A stretch of 64,000 nucleotides of DNA from positions 62,001-126,000 of the forward strand of contig NZ_VCJS01000005.1 in the NCBI RefSeq assembly GCF_005893125.1, read 5' to 3'. Under the pieces are notes generated by a model that had not been told where the DNA came from, searched no databases, and was given only the letters and a program-made list of their open reading frames with translations. Of this stretch, positions 48,311 to 55,967 are shown piece by piece; the first letter of the stretch is position 1, and the number at the start of each line of letters is the position of its first letter. The position numbers and the translations under genes are program-made. The stretch comes from Nonomuraea basaltis. Lineage in GTDB: Bacteria; Actinomycetota; Actinomycetes; Streptosporangiales; Streptosporangiaceae.

Positions 48311-48490
48311 TCAGTGCTGGTGGATGCCAGCGGATGCCGTGGCGTGCAGAGCGCCGCCTATCGTCGTGACGCCGGCCACGGAGACCTGGTGGCGGCACTG
48401 CGGGCGGCACATGCACCCGTACGTCACAGTGGGCGTCCCGTCGACCCAGGTCATGGTGTGGTCGGGGGCGTCGGCCGGTTTGAACGTCAT
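48311..48490 (-). CDS. Tiny protein, 59 aa
   Basis: ATG 48490. MTFKPADAPDHTMTWVDGTP followed by YGCMCRPQCRHQ (three Cys and a His) and an Ala/Gly-rich end. Unknown function; spacing fits the small-gene run. Confidence 0.5.
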   Translation of the reverse strand: MTFKPADAPDHTMTWVDGTPTVTYGCMCRPQCRHQVSVAGVTTIGGALHATASAGIHQH

Positions 48491-48492
48491 CG

Positions 48493-48660
48493 TCAGCGCC
48501 CGCCCTTCTCGCTACGCGCCTTCTCGATCGCGCCCGGGTACGCCTCCTTGAAGTGGAGTTCGCCCTTCTTCCAGTCGACCCGGTCGAGGCGGTAGCCCTG
48601 CTTCTTCTTCTCTTCGACGAGTTCAGAGAATGATTCCTGGGTCAGTTTGCCGATGCTCAT
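48493..48660 (-). CDS. Tiny basic helical protein, 55 aa
   Basis: ATG 48660 behind AAAGGAGA. SIGKLTQESFSELVEEKKKQ and a basic end. Unknown function; its leader contains the first copy of the conserved hairpin element. Confidence 0.5.
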   Translation of the reverse strand: MSIGKLTQESFSELVEEKKKQGYRLDRVDWKKGELHFKEAYPGAIEKARSEKGGR

Positions 48661-48700
48661 GGTTCTCCTTTGATGTGTTGGTGTTGATGAGATCTGGCCT

Positions 48701-48748
48701 TGCGGGCACCCGCCCGGCCGGGGAAGTGCCGGGCGAGCACCCGCAACG
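48701..48748 (-). repeat. Conserved intergenic hairpin element, copy A
   Basis: Stem CGCCCGGC (48711-48718) / GCCGGGCG (48728-48735), loop CGGGGAAGT, flanked by GGGCACC and GAGCACCCGCAACG. It directly follows the stop codon of the upstream leftward gene. Confidence 0.7.
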
Positions 48749-48753
48749 TCAGC

Positions 48754-48936
48754 TCAGTCCTTCTCCAGGGCGGCGGCGCGTTGCGCGTCTGCGAGCCTGT
48801 CGCTCAGCATTTCGAGCTCGTGGCGGGCGTCTGCCTTCTCGTCTGCAGTCATGATCGCCTTGTGTGTTTTGACGAACTCGAACAGGGCGTCGTACTCGCT
48901 CTTGAGGCGCCGCGCCTGCTGTTTGAAATAGCCCAC
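48754..48936 (-). CDS. Small helical protein, 60 aa
   Basis: GTG start (VGYFKQQARRLKSEYDALFE) with a charged helical body. Seven bases downstream of the previous stop. No family recognised. Confidence 0.5.
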   Translation of the reverse strand: MGYFKQQARRLKSEYDALFEFVKTHKAIMTADEKADARHELEMLSDRLADAQRAAALEKD

Positions 48937-48942
48937 GACACG

Positions 48943-49218
48943 TCAGCGCTTACCGCGCTTGGGGGGAGCCCACCACGGCCGGCGAAGTTCCTCGGCGGCC
49001 TCGCCCCAGTCCTTCGCGTTGGCCGCCGCGACCCTGCGGTTGCTGTCGTGCTGCCGGGCCAGGTACCTGTCGGCGTGCCGGTCGGTGCTCTGGCCGGAAT
49101 CGAGGCGCTTCTGGTACTCCTCCGCCTTCTGCTTCTCTTCGCGTGCTTTGGCGGCTTCCTGGCTGGCGATCTCCGCCGCGCTGCCTGCCAACTTCTTGCG
49201 TTCCTTACCCCAACCCAT
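48943..49218 (-). CDS. Basic coiled-coil protein, 91 aa
   Basis: ATG 49218 behind GAGGAGGA. GKERKKLAGSAAEIASQEAA, then a long charged helix and a basic Pro-Pro-rich tail. Small basic proteins near FtsK/SpdB genes occur in actinomycete elements; role unknown. Confidence 0.55.
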   Translation of the reverse strand: MGWGKERKKLAGSAAEIASQEAAKAREEKQKAEEYQKRLDSGQSTDRHADRYLARQHDSNRRVAAANAKDWGEAAEELRRPWWAPPKRGKR

Positions 49219-49247
49219 GTGTGTCCTCCTCTCGGTGGAGCTGGCTG

Positions 49248-49297
49248 CTCCGGGCACCCGCCCAGGCGGGGAAGTGACTGGGCGGGCACCCGCAACG
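49248..49297 (-). repeat. Conserved intergenic hairpin element, copy B
   Basis: A 9-bp stem CCCGCCCAG (49257-49265) / CTGGGCGGG (49278-49286), loop GCGGGGAAGTGA, flanked by CTCCGGGCA and GCACCCGCAACG; follows the stop at 49299. Confidence 0.7.
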
Positions 49298-49298
49298 G

Positions 49299-49487
49299 TC
49301 AGCCGGTGACGTGCCGGATGCCGTCCACGACGCTCGTGTTGCCGTCGCGGTGCCGGTTCTGCTCGTCGGCGATGGCGCGAAGGTCCTGCGGGGACACGCC
49401 CGCCTTGAGTTGCTTTTCCGTCCACGCACGGGTCTGGTCGTAGGTGGCGGTGTTCACGTCCAGCGTGCTGGGCTTGGGCTTCGCCAT
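49299..49487 (-). CDS. Small helical protein, 62 aa
   Basis: ATG 49487 behind GAGGAGGA. AKPKPSTLDVNTATYDQTRAW followed by a helical region. Unknown function. Confidence 0.55.
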   Translation of the reverse strand: MAKPKPSTLDVNTATYDQTRAWTEKQLKAGVSPQDLRAIADEQNRHRDGNTSVVDGIRHVTG

Positions 49488-49522
49488 GCTGTCCTCCTCG
49501 GGGGATTGGTGGAGCTGGGCCG

Positions 49523-49566
49523 CTCCGGGCACCCGCCACGCCCCCGGACGTGGCGAGCACCCGCAA
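49523..49566 (-). repeat. Conserved intergenic hairpin element, copy C
   Basis: Stem CGCCACG (49534-49540) / CGTGGCG (49549-49555), loop CCCCCGGA, flanked by CTCCGGGCACC and GCACCCGCAAC; follows the stop at 49577. Confidence 0.7.
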
Positions 49567-49576
49567 CAGGCAGACC

Positions 49577-49741
49577 TCACTTGAGGACCTTGGTCGCGAA
49601 CACGGCGAGCTGGTCGGCGCCCGTGAAGATGCTGTTCAGTAGGCCATTGACCGCGTCGGCGGCCTGGGCGGGACGGCTGAACAGATAGAACACGGCGAAG
49701 GCGATGCCCACGTACATGAGCGGCTTCTTGAGACGGTGCAT
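49577..49741 (-). CDS. Small membrane protein near the SpdB region, 54 aa
   Basis: HRLKKPLMYVGIAFAVFYLF is one membrane helix, followed by an amphipathic DAVNGLLNSIFTGADQLAVF. I recognise very similar small proteins from Streptomyces chromosomes near FtsK/SpdB gene sets. Role in plasmid or element spread is inferred. Confidence 0.6.
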   Translation of the reverse strand: MHRLKKPLMYVGIAFAVFYLFSRPAQAADAVNGLLNSIFTGADQLAVFATKVLK

Positions 49742-49758
49742 GACAGTCCTTTCTGTTG

Positions 49759-49980
49759 TCAGGAGTCGCGGACGCCTTCGCGGTCGGGGTGTGCCCGCCG
49801 GGCACGCTCGGGCCGGTTGGCGTTGCGGACGAAGAGCACGATGGCTCCGATGGCCAGCGCCGCGTACACGGCCATCGCGGCGAACGCGGCCGGGACGCTC
49901 GCGGTGGAGAGCCACACGCATGCGATCAGGCCGCCGATGGCGAACACCCAGCAGGCAAGGAGGATCAGGAAGCGTTGCAT
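49759..49980 (-). CDS. Small two-TM membrane protein, 73 aa
   Basis: RFLILLACWVFAIGGLIACVWL and AMAVYAALAIGAIVLFV are two membrane segments, with a basic C-terminal tail. Fits the SpdB-type set of small membrane proteins in actinomycete elements. Confidence 0.55.
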   Translation of the reverse strand: MQRFLILLACWVFAIGGLIACVWLSTASVPAAFAAMAVYAALAIGAIVLFVRNANRPERARRAHPDREGVRDS

Positions 49981-50000
49981 CAGCTTGGTCCCCTCGGGGG

Positions 50001-50153
50001 TTAACGGGTGAGGTAGCCCTTGCCGCGGCAGCCGTGGCATTTGCGCGATTTGAGGTGCTTGCCGCCGGTAAGCGACATCACGACGATCTCGCCTTCGCCA
50101 TCGCATGTCGGGCAGGTCATGCCGGGTCTGAAGAAGACGCCGAGGATTCCCAT
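50001..50153 (-). CDS. Small zinc-ribbon protein, 50 aa
   Basis: CPTCDGEGEIVVMSL and CHGCRGKGYLTR form a DnaJ-like CxxCxGxG pair. GGAGA ribosome site. Likely nucleic-acid or protein binding in the transfer/maintenance region; unknown role. Confidence 0.55.
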   Translation of the reverse strand: MGILGVFFRPGMTCPTCDGEGEIVVMSLTGGKHLKSRKCHGCRGKGYLTR

Positions 50154-50196
50154 GTCTGTTTCTCCGATCGGTTGTAACGGGATCTTGGGAGCGGGT

Positions 50197-50239
50197 GCTC
50201 CGGACACCCCTCCCGAGAGATCGGGAAGGTCTCCGCAAC
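50197..50239 (-). repeat. Conserved intergenic hairpin element, copy D
   Basis: Stem TCCCGA (50211-50216) / TCGGGA (50221-50226), loop GAGA, flanked by CTCCGGACACCC and CTCCGCAACC, matching copies A-C. It starts a gene-free stretch of about 320 bases. Confidence 0.6.
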
Positions 50240-50317
50240 CACCGCTCGCGGGCCCTTCGACGCAACCGTGAGTGACCGTCTTGGGGCTACAGCAGGGCTG
50301 CCTCCGAGCGCCGCGCA

Positions 50318-50488
50318 GGGGTTAAGCGGCCGAAGGCGGGTTAAATTTTTAGTCCTCGGGTTAAATCCAACGATCACGTCGCTGAGCTGGGGAAAGTTAA
50401 GCGCGAGTCCGGGTTAAGCGGGTTAAGCGAAGGGGCCCGGAAGCCTGGAGATGGAGTGTCCCGAGGGGATGTTCCTCTCTTAACCCGC
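50318..50488. repeat. GGTTAAGCG iteron-like array
   Basis: GGGTTAAGCGG (50318), GGGTTAAATTT (50338), CGGGTTAAATCC (50357), GTTAAGCGC (50396), GGGTTAAGCG (50411), GGGTTAAGCG (50420) and an inverted CTTAACCCGC (50479) over the FtsK stop. TTAA cores are spaced about 19, 20, 36, 17 and 9 bp. Next to a TraB/FtsK gene this resembles a clt/origin-type recognition array; no direct function is proven. Confidence 0.6.
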
Positions 50489-52669
50489 GTCGTCCTCGTG
50501 GGTGACGCCGGCTGTGGCGATCTCCACCATGCGGCAACGGATGGTGATCGGATCGATGGGATAGCGGTTCTTCGACGAGGGCACCTTGACGCCGAGGAGG
50601 CCCAGTTCGCGCACCAGCTCCATCCGGTCGCGGAGTAGCGCGTAAGGGCGGTGCCGCGAGTACGCAGACTTCAAGGCAGCCAACGCCTGGGCGGCCGGAA
50701 CCGGGTCGGCGCCGATCACATCGAGCAGGTCCGCCAGAAGGTCCCTCTCCTCGTCGTCAAAGGTGGCGTTGCCGAGGGCAGCCTTCTCCCTCAGCGCCAC
50801 CGCCCGCGCCACGACCGAGCCCATCTCTGCGTACGGCACGTAGTAGGTGCGCAGCAGGCCGGCCTTGGCTTGGAAGCCGCTCGCCATGCAGGTGCCGATG
50901 TCGCCCGGCCCTTCCTCCGTCTTCGGCTCTAGGCCGACAGCGGAGATGCCCCTCTTGTACGAGCCGGTGCCGAGCACCGCGTCGTTCGAGGTCTGGTCGC
51001 CGATGGCGAAGCACGCCTTGTTGGAGATGACCGCCATCAGCTTGCGCGGCAGCGACGCCGACGACGGTTCCGGGGTGGCGAAGATCAGGGTGACGGCGTA
51101 CTTTCGGGCCGCGCCCATCAGCTTCACACACAGCTCTTCGGCCTCCTCTCCGAACTCCTCGTTGAGGAACAGCGCCTGGCACTCGTCGATGACGATGATG
51201 CGCGGTCGTAGCCGCTCGTCCTTCTCTGCGAGTTCCCTGGTCACCATGGGGGCGCCGTGCTCCTGCAGCGCCTTGCCTCGCACGCTGAGTTCGGCGTACA
51301 CCTCGCGCAGAAGGAACAGGCACGCTTCGACGACCTCGTCGCCCGGTCCCGTGAGCAGGGTCCGCAGGCGGGGTCGGAGCGGGTCGTAGTCGGCGTTCGT
51401 GGCGAAGACGAACACGTCGATCTCGACCAGGTAGTCGAGGATGGCCCCCAGCAGCAGCGTGAGGATCATCGTGGATTTGCCGGAGCCCATCATGCCGGCC
51501 AGCGCGTAGTTCTTCTGAAACAGCAGGCCGATGACGGTCTTGCCGCGAATGTTCCGCGACACGGGGACGCCCTCGAAGTAGTCGCCGACGCCGTCCTTCA
51601 GTAGCGGCCAGTCAGGCATCGGGCCGGTCAGCGATCCCTGGTCGGCGACCCACAGGTCCAGCACGCCGGGCTGCTTCTTGGGCTCGGTGGCCCACACCTC
51701 GACGGGCAGGCGTACGAGGTTGTGCGCGAGCACGGGCTTCTTCTGATTGATCATTTCTACGGTGACGCCCGGCGGCGGTTCAAGCTGGGTCCGGTACCCC
51801 TCACCGTCGCGCTGGGTCGGCAGCACGATCCGCGGCTTCCAACCCGCCTTGAAAGCCCTGTTCAGCGGGGCGATACCCAGGTGCTTCAGCGCGTTGATGA
51901 TCGCTGACTCGTCGGGAATGACGTCCCGGCTGCTGTCGCTCTCTCGATCGTCGGCAACAAGCCACGTCGGCGTCTCACCCAGGCGGCGGCCTTCACGATG
52001 GCCTGCCCACGCCAGCAGCGGGACGAAGGCCACCACGAACACGGACCAGGCAACTCTGGTGGCACTGGCCAGCCATCGGAGGACGCCGCCGAACCACACC
52101 CACAGGTCCGTCCAACCTCCCGCGCCGGTCGCCCACACCACCGTGGCCGCCACGACCAGCAGCACCGGCACGGCCAGGAGGCAGCAGCAGGTGAGGATCG
52201 CCATCTTGAGCACCAGTAGCGGCAGCTTCATGAGCCGCTCGTAGCGGTCGTTCTTGGCTTCCTTCCGCTTTTCGATCCAGAACGCCAGCGCTTCGCGGTC
52301 GCCGGTGGCCTTCGCGATGCGGATCTGCTCGCGGATGTCTCCGCTGGTGAGGCCGTCTTTCGCGCGGACGATCCAGGAGTGCCAGCCCGCGAGAACGAGA
52401 GCGCCGTGCTGCGCGGCGGTGCGGGCACGCTTCCTGGTGGCGGGGGAGGGCCGCAGCACCGTCACCCGGTCGACCACCGCGGACGGCAGGCGGCTGGAGC
52501 GTTCGGGCACGTCGGAGACGATTTCGGCCTCGACGACTGCGGGCTCCACCTCGTGCTCCTGCCGGGGCTCCAGCTCGTCGTGGCGCTGCTCGTCTTCGGG
52601 CAGGGTCAGGCCGGGAGCGTCGTCGGCGTTGCGGACGATCTCCAACCTGCGGCGCGGGCTCTCGGTCAA
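50480..52669 (-). CDS. FtsK/SpoIIIE/TraB-type DNA translocase
   Basis: A 729-residue protein from TTG 52669 (MTESPRRR, behind GGAGG). N-terminal basic/acidic region, membrane helices about residues 170-240 (LKMAILTCCCLLAVPVLLVV), then a FtsK-type ATPase with Walker A GMMGSGKST (about 391) and Walker B RIIVIDECQ (about 489). In actinomycetes, such proteins (TraB) move double-stranded DNA between mycelial cells; a segregation role is the alternative. The upstream GTTAAG array fits as its recognition site. Confidence 0.85.
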   Translation of the reverse strand: MTESPRRRLEIVRNADDAPGLTLPEDEQRHDELEPRQEHEVEPAVVEAEIVSDVPERSSRLPSAVVDRVTVLRPSPATRKRARTAAQHGALVLAGWHSWIVRAKDGLTSGDIREQIRIAKATGDREALAFWIEKRKEAKNDRYERLMKLPLLVLKMAILTCCCLLAVPVLLVVAATVVWATGAGGWTDLWVWFGGVLRWLASATRVAWSVFVVAFVPLLAWAGHREGRRLGETPTWLVADDRESDSSRDVIPDESAIINALKHLGIAPLNRAFKAGWKPRIVLPTQRDGEGYRTQLEPPPGVTVEMINQKKPVLAHNLVRLPVEVWATEPKKQPGVLDLWVADQGSLTGPMPDWPLLKDGVGDYFEGVPVSRNIRGKTVIGLLFQKNYALAGMMGSGKSTMILTLLLGAILDYLVEIDVFVFATNADYDPLRPRLRTLLTGPGDEVVEACLFLLREVYAELSVRGKALQEHGAPMVTRELAEKDERLRPRIIVIDECQALFLNEEFGEEAEELCVKLMGAARKYAVTLIFATPEPSSASLPRKLMAVISNKACFAIGDQTSNDAVLGTGSYKRGISAVGLEPKTEEGPGDIGTCMASGFQAKAGLLRTYYVPYAEMGSVVARAVALREKAALGNATFDDEERDLLADLLDVIGADPVPAAQALAALKSAYSRHRPYALLRDRMELVRELGLLGVKVPSSKNRYPIDPITIRCRMVEIATAGVTHEDDAG

Positions 52670-52989
52670 GACGAGACCTCCTCCCTCAGCCAGACCGGGG
52701 TGCGGTAGACGCGCAGAGCACGGCCATCCAACGCGGACGCGGTGGCCAGGTGCACCGACAGGCAGGCGACCACGAAGGCGGCCACGTAGACGGCGAACCG
52801 TCCGGCGTTCCACAGCGTGTACAGCGGGAACGCGACCGCGACGGCGCCGAGCCAGTAGAAGGGGTGCCACCACTTCAAGGGACGCGGCTCGGCTGTGTCC
52901 TGGTCGTCGTCGGGCAGATCGACGATCGACGCCTGGATGAGCGCGAAGGCGGCCAGGAGCCAGACGGCAACGGTGACGATCGTGTTCAT
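52666..52989 (-). CDS. SpdB-like membrane protein, 107 aa
   Basis: TVAVWLLAAFALIQASIVDL, WHPFYWLGAVAVAFPLYTLW and RFAVYVAAFVVACLSV are three membrane helices; the stop overlaps the FtsK start. Matches the SpdB-type membrane proteins that accompany TraB in intramycelial spread. Confidence 0.7.
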   Translation of the reverse strand: MNTIVTVAVWLLAAFALIQASIVDLPDDDQDTAEPRPLKWWHPFYWLGAVAVAFPLYTLWNAGRFAVYVAAFVVACLSVHLATASALDGRALRVYRTPVWLREEVSS

Positions 52990-53825
52990 GACTGGTCTCC
53001 AGTCGGGGCGGCGGGGGCAGGGTGTGTGCCGTTCAGACGGGTCGGCTCGATCGGCGGGATGAGCGGCTCAGCGAGGCTGTTCTGACCCGGTGTCGGCACG
53101 GGCTCGGACGGCTGCGGTTCCTGTTCGCGCTTGACGTCGTCGATGACCTCTTGCGCCTCGCGGATCTCCAGCCCGAAGCGGTCCGACAGTTGACGCCGGC
53201 CGATGCCGCGGCGCCCGTTCTTGATGCTGTCGGCGTACGCCCACCGTGCCGCTTCGAACCGGTCGGAGGGGATGAGTTCGACGTCGACCTCGACGAGCTT
53301 CTCGACCTCGATCTCGCGGACCACCACCCGCTCCGGCATCTGTGTCGGGATGGCCTCGCGGATGGCCTTCAGGAGCCGCATGAACAACTCGACGGCGATC
53401 ACCAGGACGAGGGCGGATGTGCCGCTGACCAGTCCGCCTTCGATCCCGGAGGCGAGTCCGTGGGCGGCGTTCCCGATGAGGGTTGCGACGATTCCCAGCC
53501 ACAGCGCCGCACGTGCGAGAGGTGGAACAGGGATGCGGGAGCGGGTGCAGTACAGCATCACCAGCGACGCCATGATGATCAGCCCGTCGATGGCGAGGGG
53601 GAACAGGCGTGCCGTGTCTTCGGCCTCGCCGTAGCGCCTCCCAAGGGTGATCAGGTGGCGGTACGAGATGTAGAACGTGATGCCGATCAGAAGGACGAGG
53701 ACGAGCCATGCAGCCGTCTTGATCCAACCGTCGCCGACCGGCTTCTCCGGCGCGACCTCGGGCTGGCACACGCCGGGGTCGGCGCGGTCGGCGTCAAGGC
53801 CCTCGGCGGGCTGGGTGGTGTTCAA
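52986..53825 (-). CDS. DUF2637-like membrane protein with C-terminal HTH-like region
   Basis: A 279-residue protein. Four membrane helices (WLVLVLLIGITFYISYRHLI; LFPLAIDGLIIMASLVMLYC; ALWLGIVATLIGNAAHGLA; SALVLVIAVELFMRLL) match the DUF2637 membrane core of Streptomyces transfer regions. The C-terminal GRRGIGRRQLSDRFGLEIREAQEVIDDV is a DNA-binding-like addition. Overlaps the SpdB-like gene; part of the transfer set. Confidence 0.75.
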   Translation of the reverse strand: MNTTQPAEGLDADRADPGVCQPEVAPEKPVGDGWIKTAAWLVLVLLIGITFYISYRHLITLGRRYGEAEDTARLFPLAIDGLIIMASLVMLYCTRSRIPVPPLARAALWLGIVATLIGNAAHGLASGIEGGLVSGTSALVLVIAVELFMRLLKAIREAIPTQMPERVVVREIEVEKLVEVDVELIPSDRFEAARWAYADSIKNGRRGIGRRQLSDRFGLEIREAQEVIDDVKREQEPQPSEPVPTPGQNSLAEPLIPPIEPTRLNGTHPAPAAPTGDQS

Positions 53826-53834
53826 GGCGTGCTC

Positions 53835-53978
53835 CTACGTGTCGGTGTCGTCGAGCTCGTCCGGCTCGGCGGGTTCGTCGGTGGCGGGCTGTAGGGCGGC
53901 GAGCATGGCGAGCTCCTCGGCGTTGAGGGCCGCTACAGCTCGGGCGAGCCGCCGGCGTCGCCGCTCTTCAGGGGTCAT
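53835..53978 (-). CDS. Tiny basic/acidic protein, 47 aa
   Basis: MTPEERRRRRLARAVAALNAEE... with an acidic end. ATG 53978 is chosen because GGAG lies 9 bases upstream; a longer start at 54038 would place the hairpin 53999-54055 inside the gene. Unknown function. Confidence 0.5.
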   Translation of the reverse strand: MTPEERRRRRLARAVAALNAEELAMLAALQPATDEPAEPDELDDTDT

Positions 53979-53998
53979 CGGGGGTGCTCCGTGTGTGG

Positions 53999-54055
53999 CC
54001 CCGTCCGCGGGGGCGCGATGGTTTGGATGCCAGGACACGTCCGCCGCGGACGGGG
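53999..54055 (-). repeat. Intergenic hairpin with 12-bp perfect stem
   Basis: CCCCGTCCGCGG (53999-54010) / CCGCGGACGGGG (54044-54055). Like copies A-D it sits between a leftward stop (54069) and the next leftward start, but flanks differ. Confidence 0.55.
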
Positions 54056-54068
54056 GAGTAGAAGGGGG

Positions 54069-54260
54069 TCAGCGCCGGACGCGGTACTTGGCCTCGCCGC
54101 GCTTGACCATGCCGGTGTTGCCGTCGCTGAACTCGATCCAGCGGCCTCGCATGAGGAGGCCGTCCTCGTCGCCGATGTCGTAGGCGTCGACCACGCGTGT
54201 GCCGTCTTCGAGGACGCCGCCTTTCTTCAGGTCGGCGGCGTCCACTTCACGAATCGCCAT
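54069..54260 (-). CDS. Hypothetical protein, 63 aa
   Basis: MAIREVDAADLKKGGVLEDG, then TRVVDAYDIGDEDGLLMRGRWIEF and a basic end. A start at 54359 is possible but would read through the hairpin 54300-54352, so 54260 is preferred. Unknown function. Confidence 0.55.
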   Translation of the reverse strand: MAIREVDAADLKKGGVLEDGTRVVDAYDIGDEDGLLMRGRWIEFSDGNTGMVKRGEAKYRVRR

Positions 54261-54299
54261 GTTGTTCACGTCCTTTTCGTCGTCTCGGGGGAGTAGGGT

Positions 54300-54352
54300 T
54301 GCCCGGCCGCCGCGGCGAGGGTTACCCCCCCGGGATGAGCGGCAGCCGGGCA
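54300..54352 (-). repeat. Intergenic hairpin
   Basis: TGCCCGGC (54300-54307) / GCCGGGCA (54345-54352), directly after the leftward stop at 54356. It supports the later start for the gene at 54069. Confidence 0.45.
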
Positions 54353-54355
54353 GGT

Positions 54356-54529
54356 TCATCGCGCAGCCCTCCGACAGGAGCAGCGGCGGTTCGAACAGCG
54401 AGGGTCAGTGCAGGCGATCGTGTCGATCGCCGGGGCGCTCATGTAGCCGCGACGCTTGGGCTGGTGGACCATCCGGCTGGTGACCTCGTTGATCCGCTCC
54501 CGGATCTCGTCAGGGGTACGGGTCGTCAT
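54356..54529 (-). CDS. Tiny Cys-rich protein, 57 aa
   Basis: ATG 54529 overlaps the upstream TGA. TTRTPDEIRERINEVTSRMV followed by a C-terminal cluster CTDPRCSNRRCSC. Likely a zinc-binding small protein of the element; unknown role. Confidence 0.55.
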   Translation of the reverse strand: MTTRTPDEIRERINEVTSRMVHQPKRRGYMSAPAIDTIACTDPRCSNRRCSCRRAAR

Positions 54530-54729
54530 CGAGACACCACCTGACGAGGAACGCGCCGGTAGTCGGACAGCCGGACCACGTTGTCGGGCAGGACGGTGGC
54601 AGGGGCGATCTCCACGTCATTCGCTTCAAGAAGAAGCCCGACCTTGGCGGAGAGGACGGAAGCGTCCTCCAAGAGCGCGTGGAGCAGGTCTACGGGGACC
54701 GCGATGGTCTCCGGAGCTGTATGTGTCAT
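54526..54729 (-). CDS. Hypothetical protein, 67 aa
   Basis: ATG 54729 (MTHTAPETIAVPVDLLHALL), mixed alpha/beta; the stop overlaps the next ATG. First leftward gene of the block; its leader contains the stem-loop 54766-54816. Unknown function. Confidence 0.55.
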   Translation of the reverse strand: MTHTAPETIAVPVDLLHALLEDASVLSAKVGLLLEANDVEIAPATVLPDNVVRLSDYRRVPRQVVSR

Positions 54730-54765
54730 GATGAGGGAGTCCTTCCGTCCTTGACCGGCCTGGAG

Positions 54766-54816
54766 GACATGCGGGCGGCCCGGATCGTGGAAGTGAGGGG
54801 CCGCCCGTCGCATGTC
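54766..54816 (-). promoter_or_regulatory. Long stem-loop in the leftward leader
   Basis: GACATGCGGGCGGCC (54766-54780) pairs with GGCCGCCCG-GCATGTC (54799-54816, two-base bulge). The loop contains GGAAGTG, also present in hairpin copies A and B. It precedes the first leftward gene and may attenuate or structure the leader. The rest of 54730-55112 holds no gene. Confidence 0.5.
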
Positions 54817-54994
54817 TGGGGCGATCGCGAGCGTCAGTAGGAAATCGCGCCCCATGACGGGAAATGCCGATGCGGATAAATCGCCCGACAAGTTCGCGGG
54901 GCTCTTCATGGATTGCCCTCCCTGGAACTGATAGGGCGTCGGCTCGGCTTTCAGGTCGTGCGAAGAGGCGTCGCGTCTAGGTCTACTGAGTTTC

Positions 54995-55084
54995 GCTAAG
55001 CGGTGTTAGCGTGTTGTGCTTAGACGGTAACGCGCCCTATGGGTGTCGTCAAGGCAGCTAAGCGCATCCGCTAAGACCTCTTAG
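54995..55084. promoter_or_regulatory. Cluster of GCTAAG operator-like half-sites
   Basis: GCTAAGCGGTGTTAGC (54995-55010) is an inverted pair. GCTTAG (55018), GCTAAGCG (55057), CGCTAAG (55069) and CTAAGACCTCTTAG (55071-55084, inverted pair) follow. They lie between the divergent leftward genes and the rightward HTH gene at 55113, which is the likely binder. Confidence 0.65.
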
Positions 55085-55112
55085 TACTCAAACACCTCAA
55101 ACAGGGACATAG

Positions 55113-55967
55113 ATGTTCATTGATGCTGATGCGGTTCTTGATCTAGTAACTAGCTCAAACGATCCCGTCGAGCGAATCAAGAACGTAGGGGCCGCCCTCG
55201 TAGAGATCCAAAACCTGACGGCAGAGCTCGGCCGACTGCGACGCGAGGAGGTGGAGGAGTTGAAAGCGGCCGGCATGTCACAGAACGCCATCGCCAGGGC
55301 GATCGGGCTGACGAGCGCCAGGATGAGCCAGGTTATGAATAACGCCCCAGCCCCGGAGCGCGCTTTTTTCGGCGTAAAGATTGAGCCGATCATCGCGGCC
55401 GTCGCCGAGAAACGAGAGGCAGACAAGCCGAAGCCAGGCCCCGTGATTTCCATCGACGACATGCAGGCATACGACGGCCTGCGCAACCTAGTCGCAGACC
55501 TCGGATTGACGTCGACCTATGAAGTGGTAAGACCGCCCGGCAATATATGGCTCAACCGAAACGGACTCGTCGTCATTTGCGGACCTCGTCACTCATCTCT
55601 CATTGAGCAGGTGCTGGGATCTGACGACAAGCTCTCGTTCGAAAAGGACGACGCCGGATGGCACCTGGTGGACCATGTCGAAGGCGTTGCCTACCGCTCG
55701 CCGGAAGACTCCGACGAGCCAGGCGACATCGCCTATCTCGGTCGCCTGCCGCGGCCTGACGGCAAAGGGTATTTCCTGTACCTCGCTGGCATCCACGCCG
55801 CCGGCGCCGCAGGGGTCGTCCACTACCTCGGCAACGAACTGGCCAGCCTGTACCGGGAGGTCCGCAACCGCAGGTTCTCGACCCTGATCCAGTGCCGCTA
55901 CGACCCGGAAACCCATACGATCATCTCCAGCGAAAGGATCACGCCGGTCTACAAGCATGAAGGATGA
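55113..55967 (+). CDS. HTH regulator with a conserved C-terminal sensor-like domain
   Basis: A 284-residue protein. N-terminal coiled segment, then HTH GMSQNAIARAIGLTSARMSQV (about residues 54-74), a linker, and a C-terminal domain with GLVVICGPRHSSLIEQVLGSDDKLSFEKDD and GDIAYLGRLPRPDGKGYFLYLAGIHAAGAAGVVHYL. I associate this domain with actinomycete regulators but cannot name it with certainty; it may sense a small molecule or protein. ATGA overlap with the PP2C gene indicates a two-gene unit. Confidence 0.7.
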   Translation: MFIDADAVLDLVTSSNDPVERIKNVGAALVEIQNLTAELGRLRREEVEELKAAGMSQNAIARAIGLTSARMSQVMNNAPAPERAFFGVKIEPIIAAVAEKREADKPKPGPVISIDDMQAYDGLRNLVADLGLTSTYEVVRPPGNIWLNRNGLVVICGPRHSSLIEQVLGSDDKLSFEKDDAGWHLVDHVEGVAYRSPEDSDEPGDIAYLGRLPRPDGKGYFLYLAGIHAAGAAGVVHYLGNELASLYREVRNRRFSTLIQCRYDPETHTIISSERITPVYKHEG

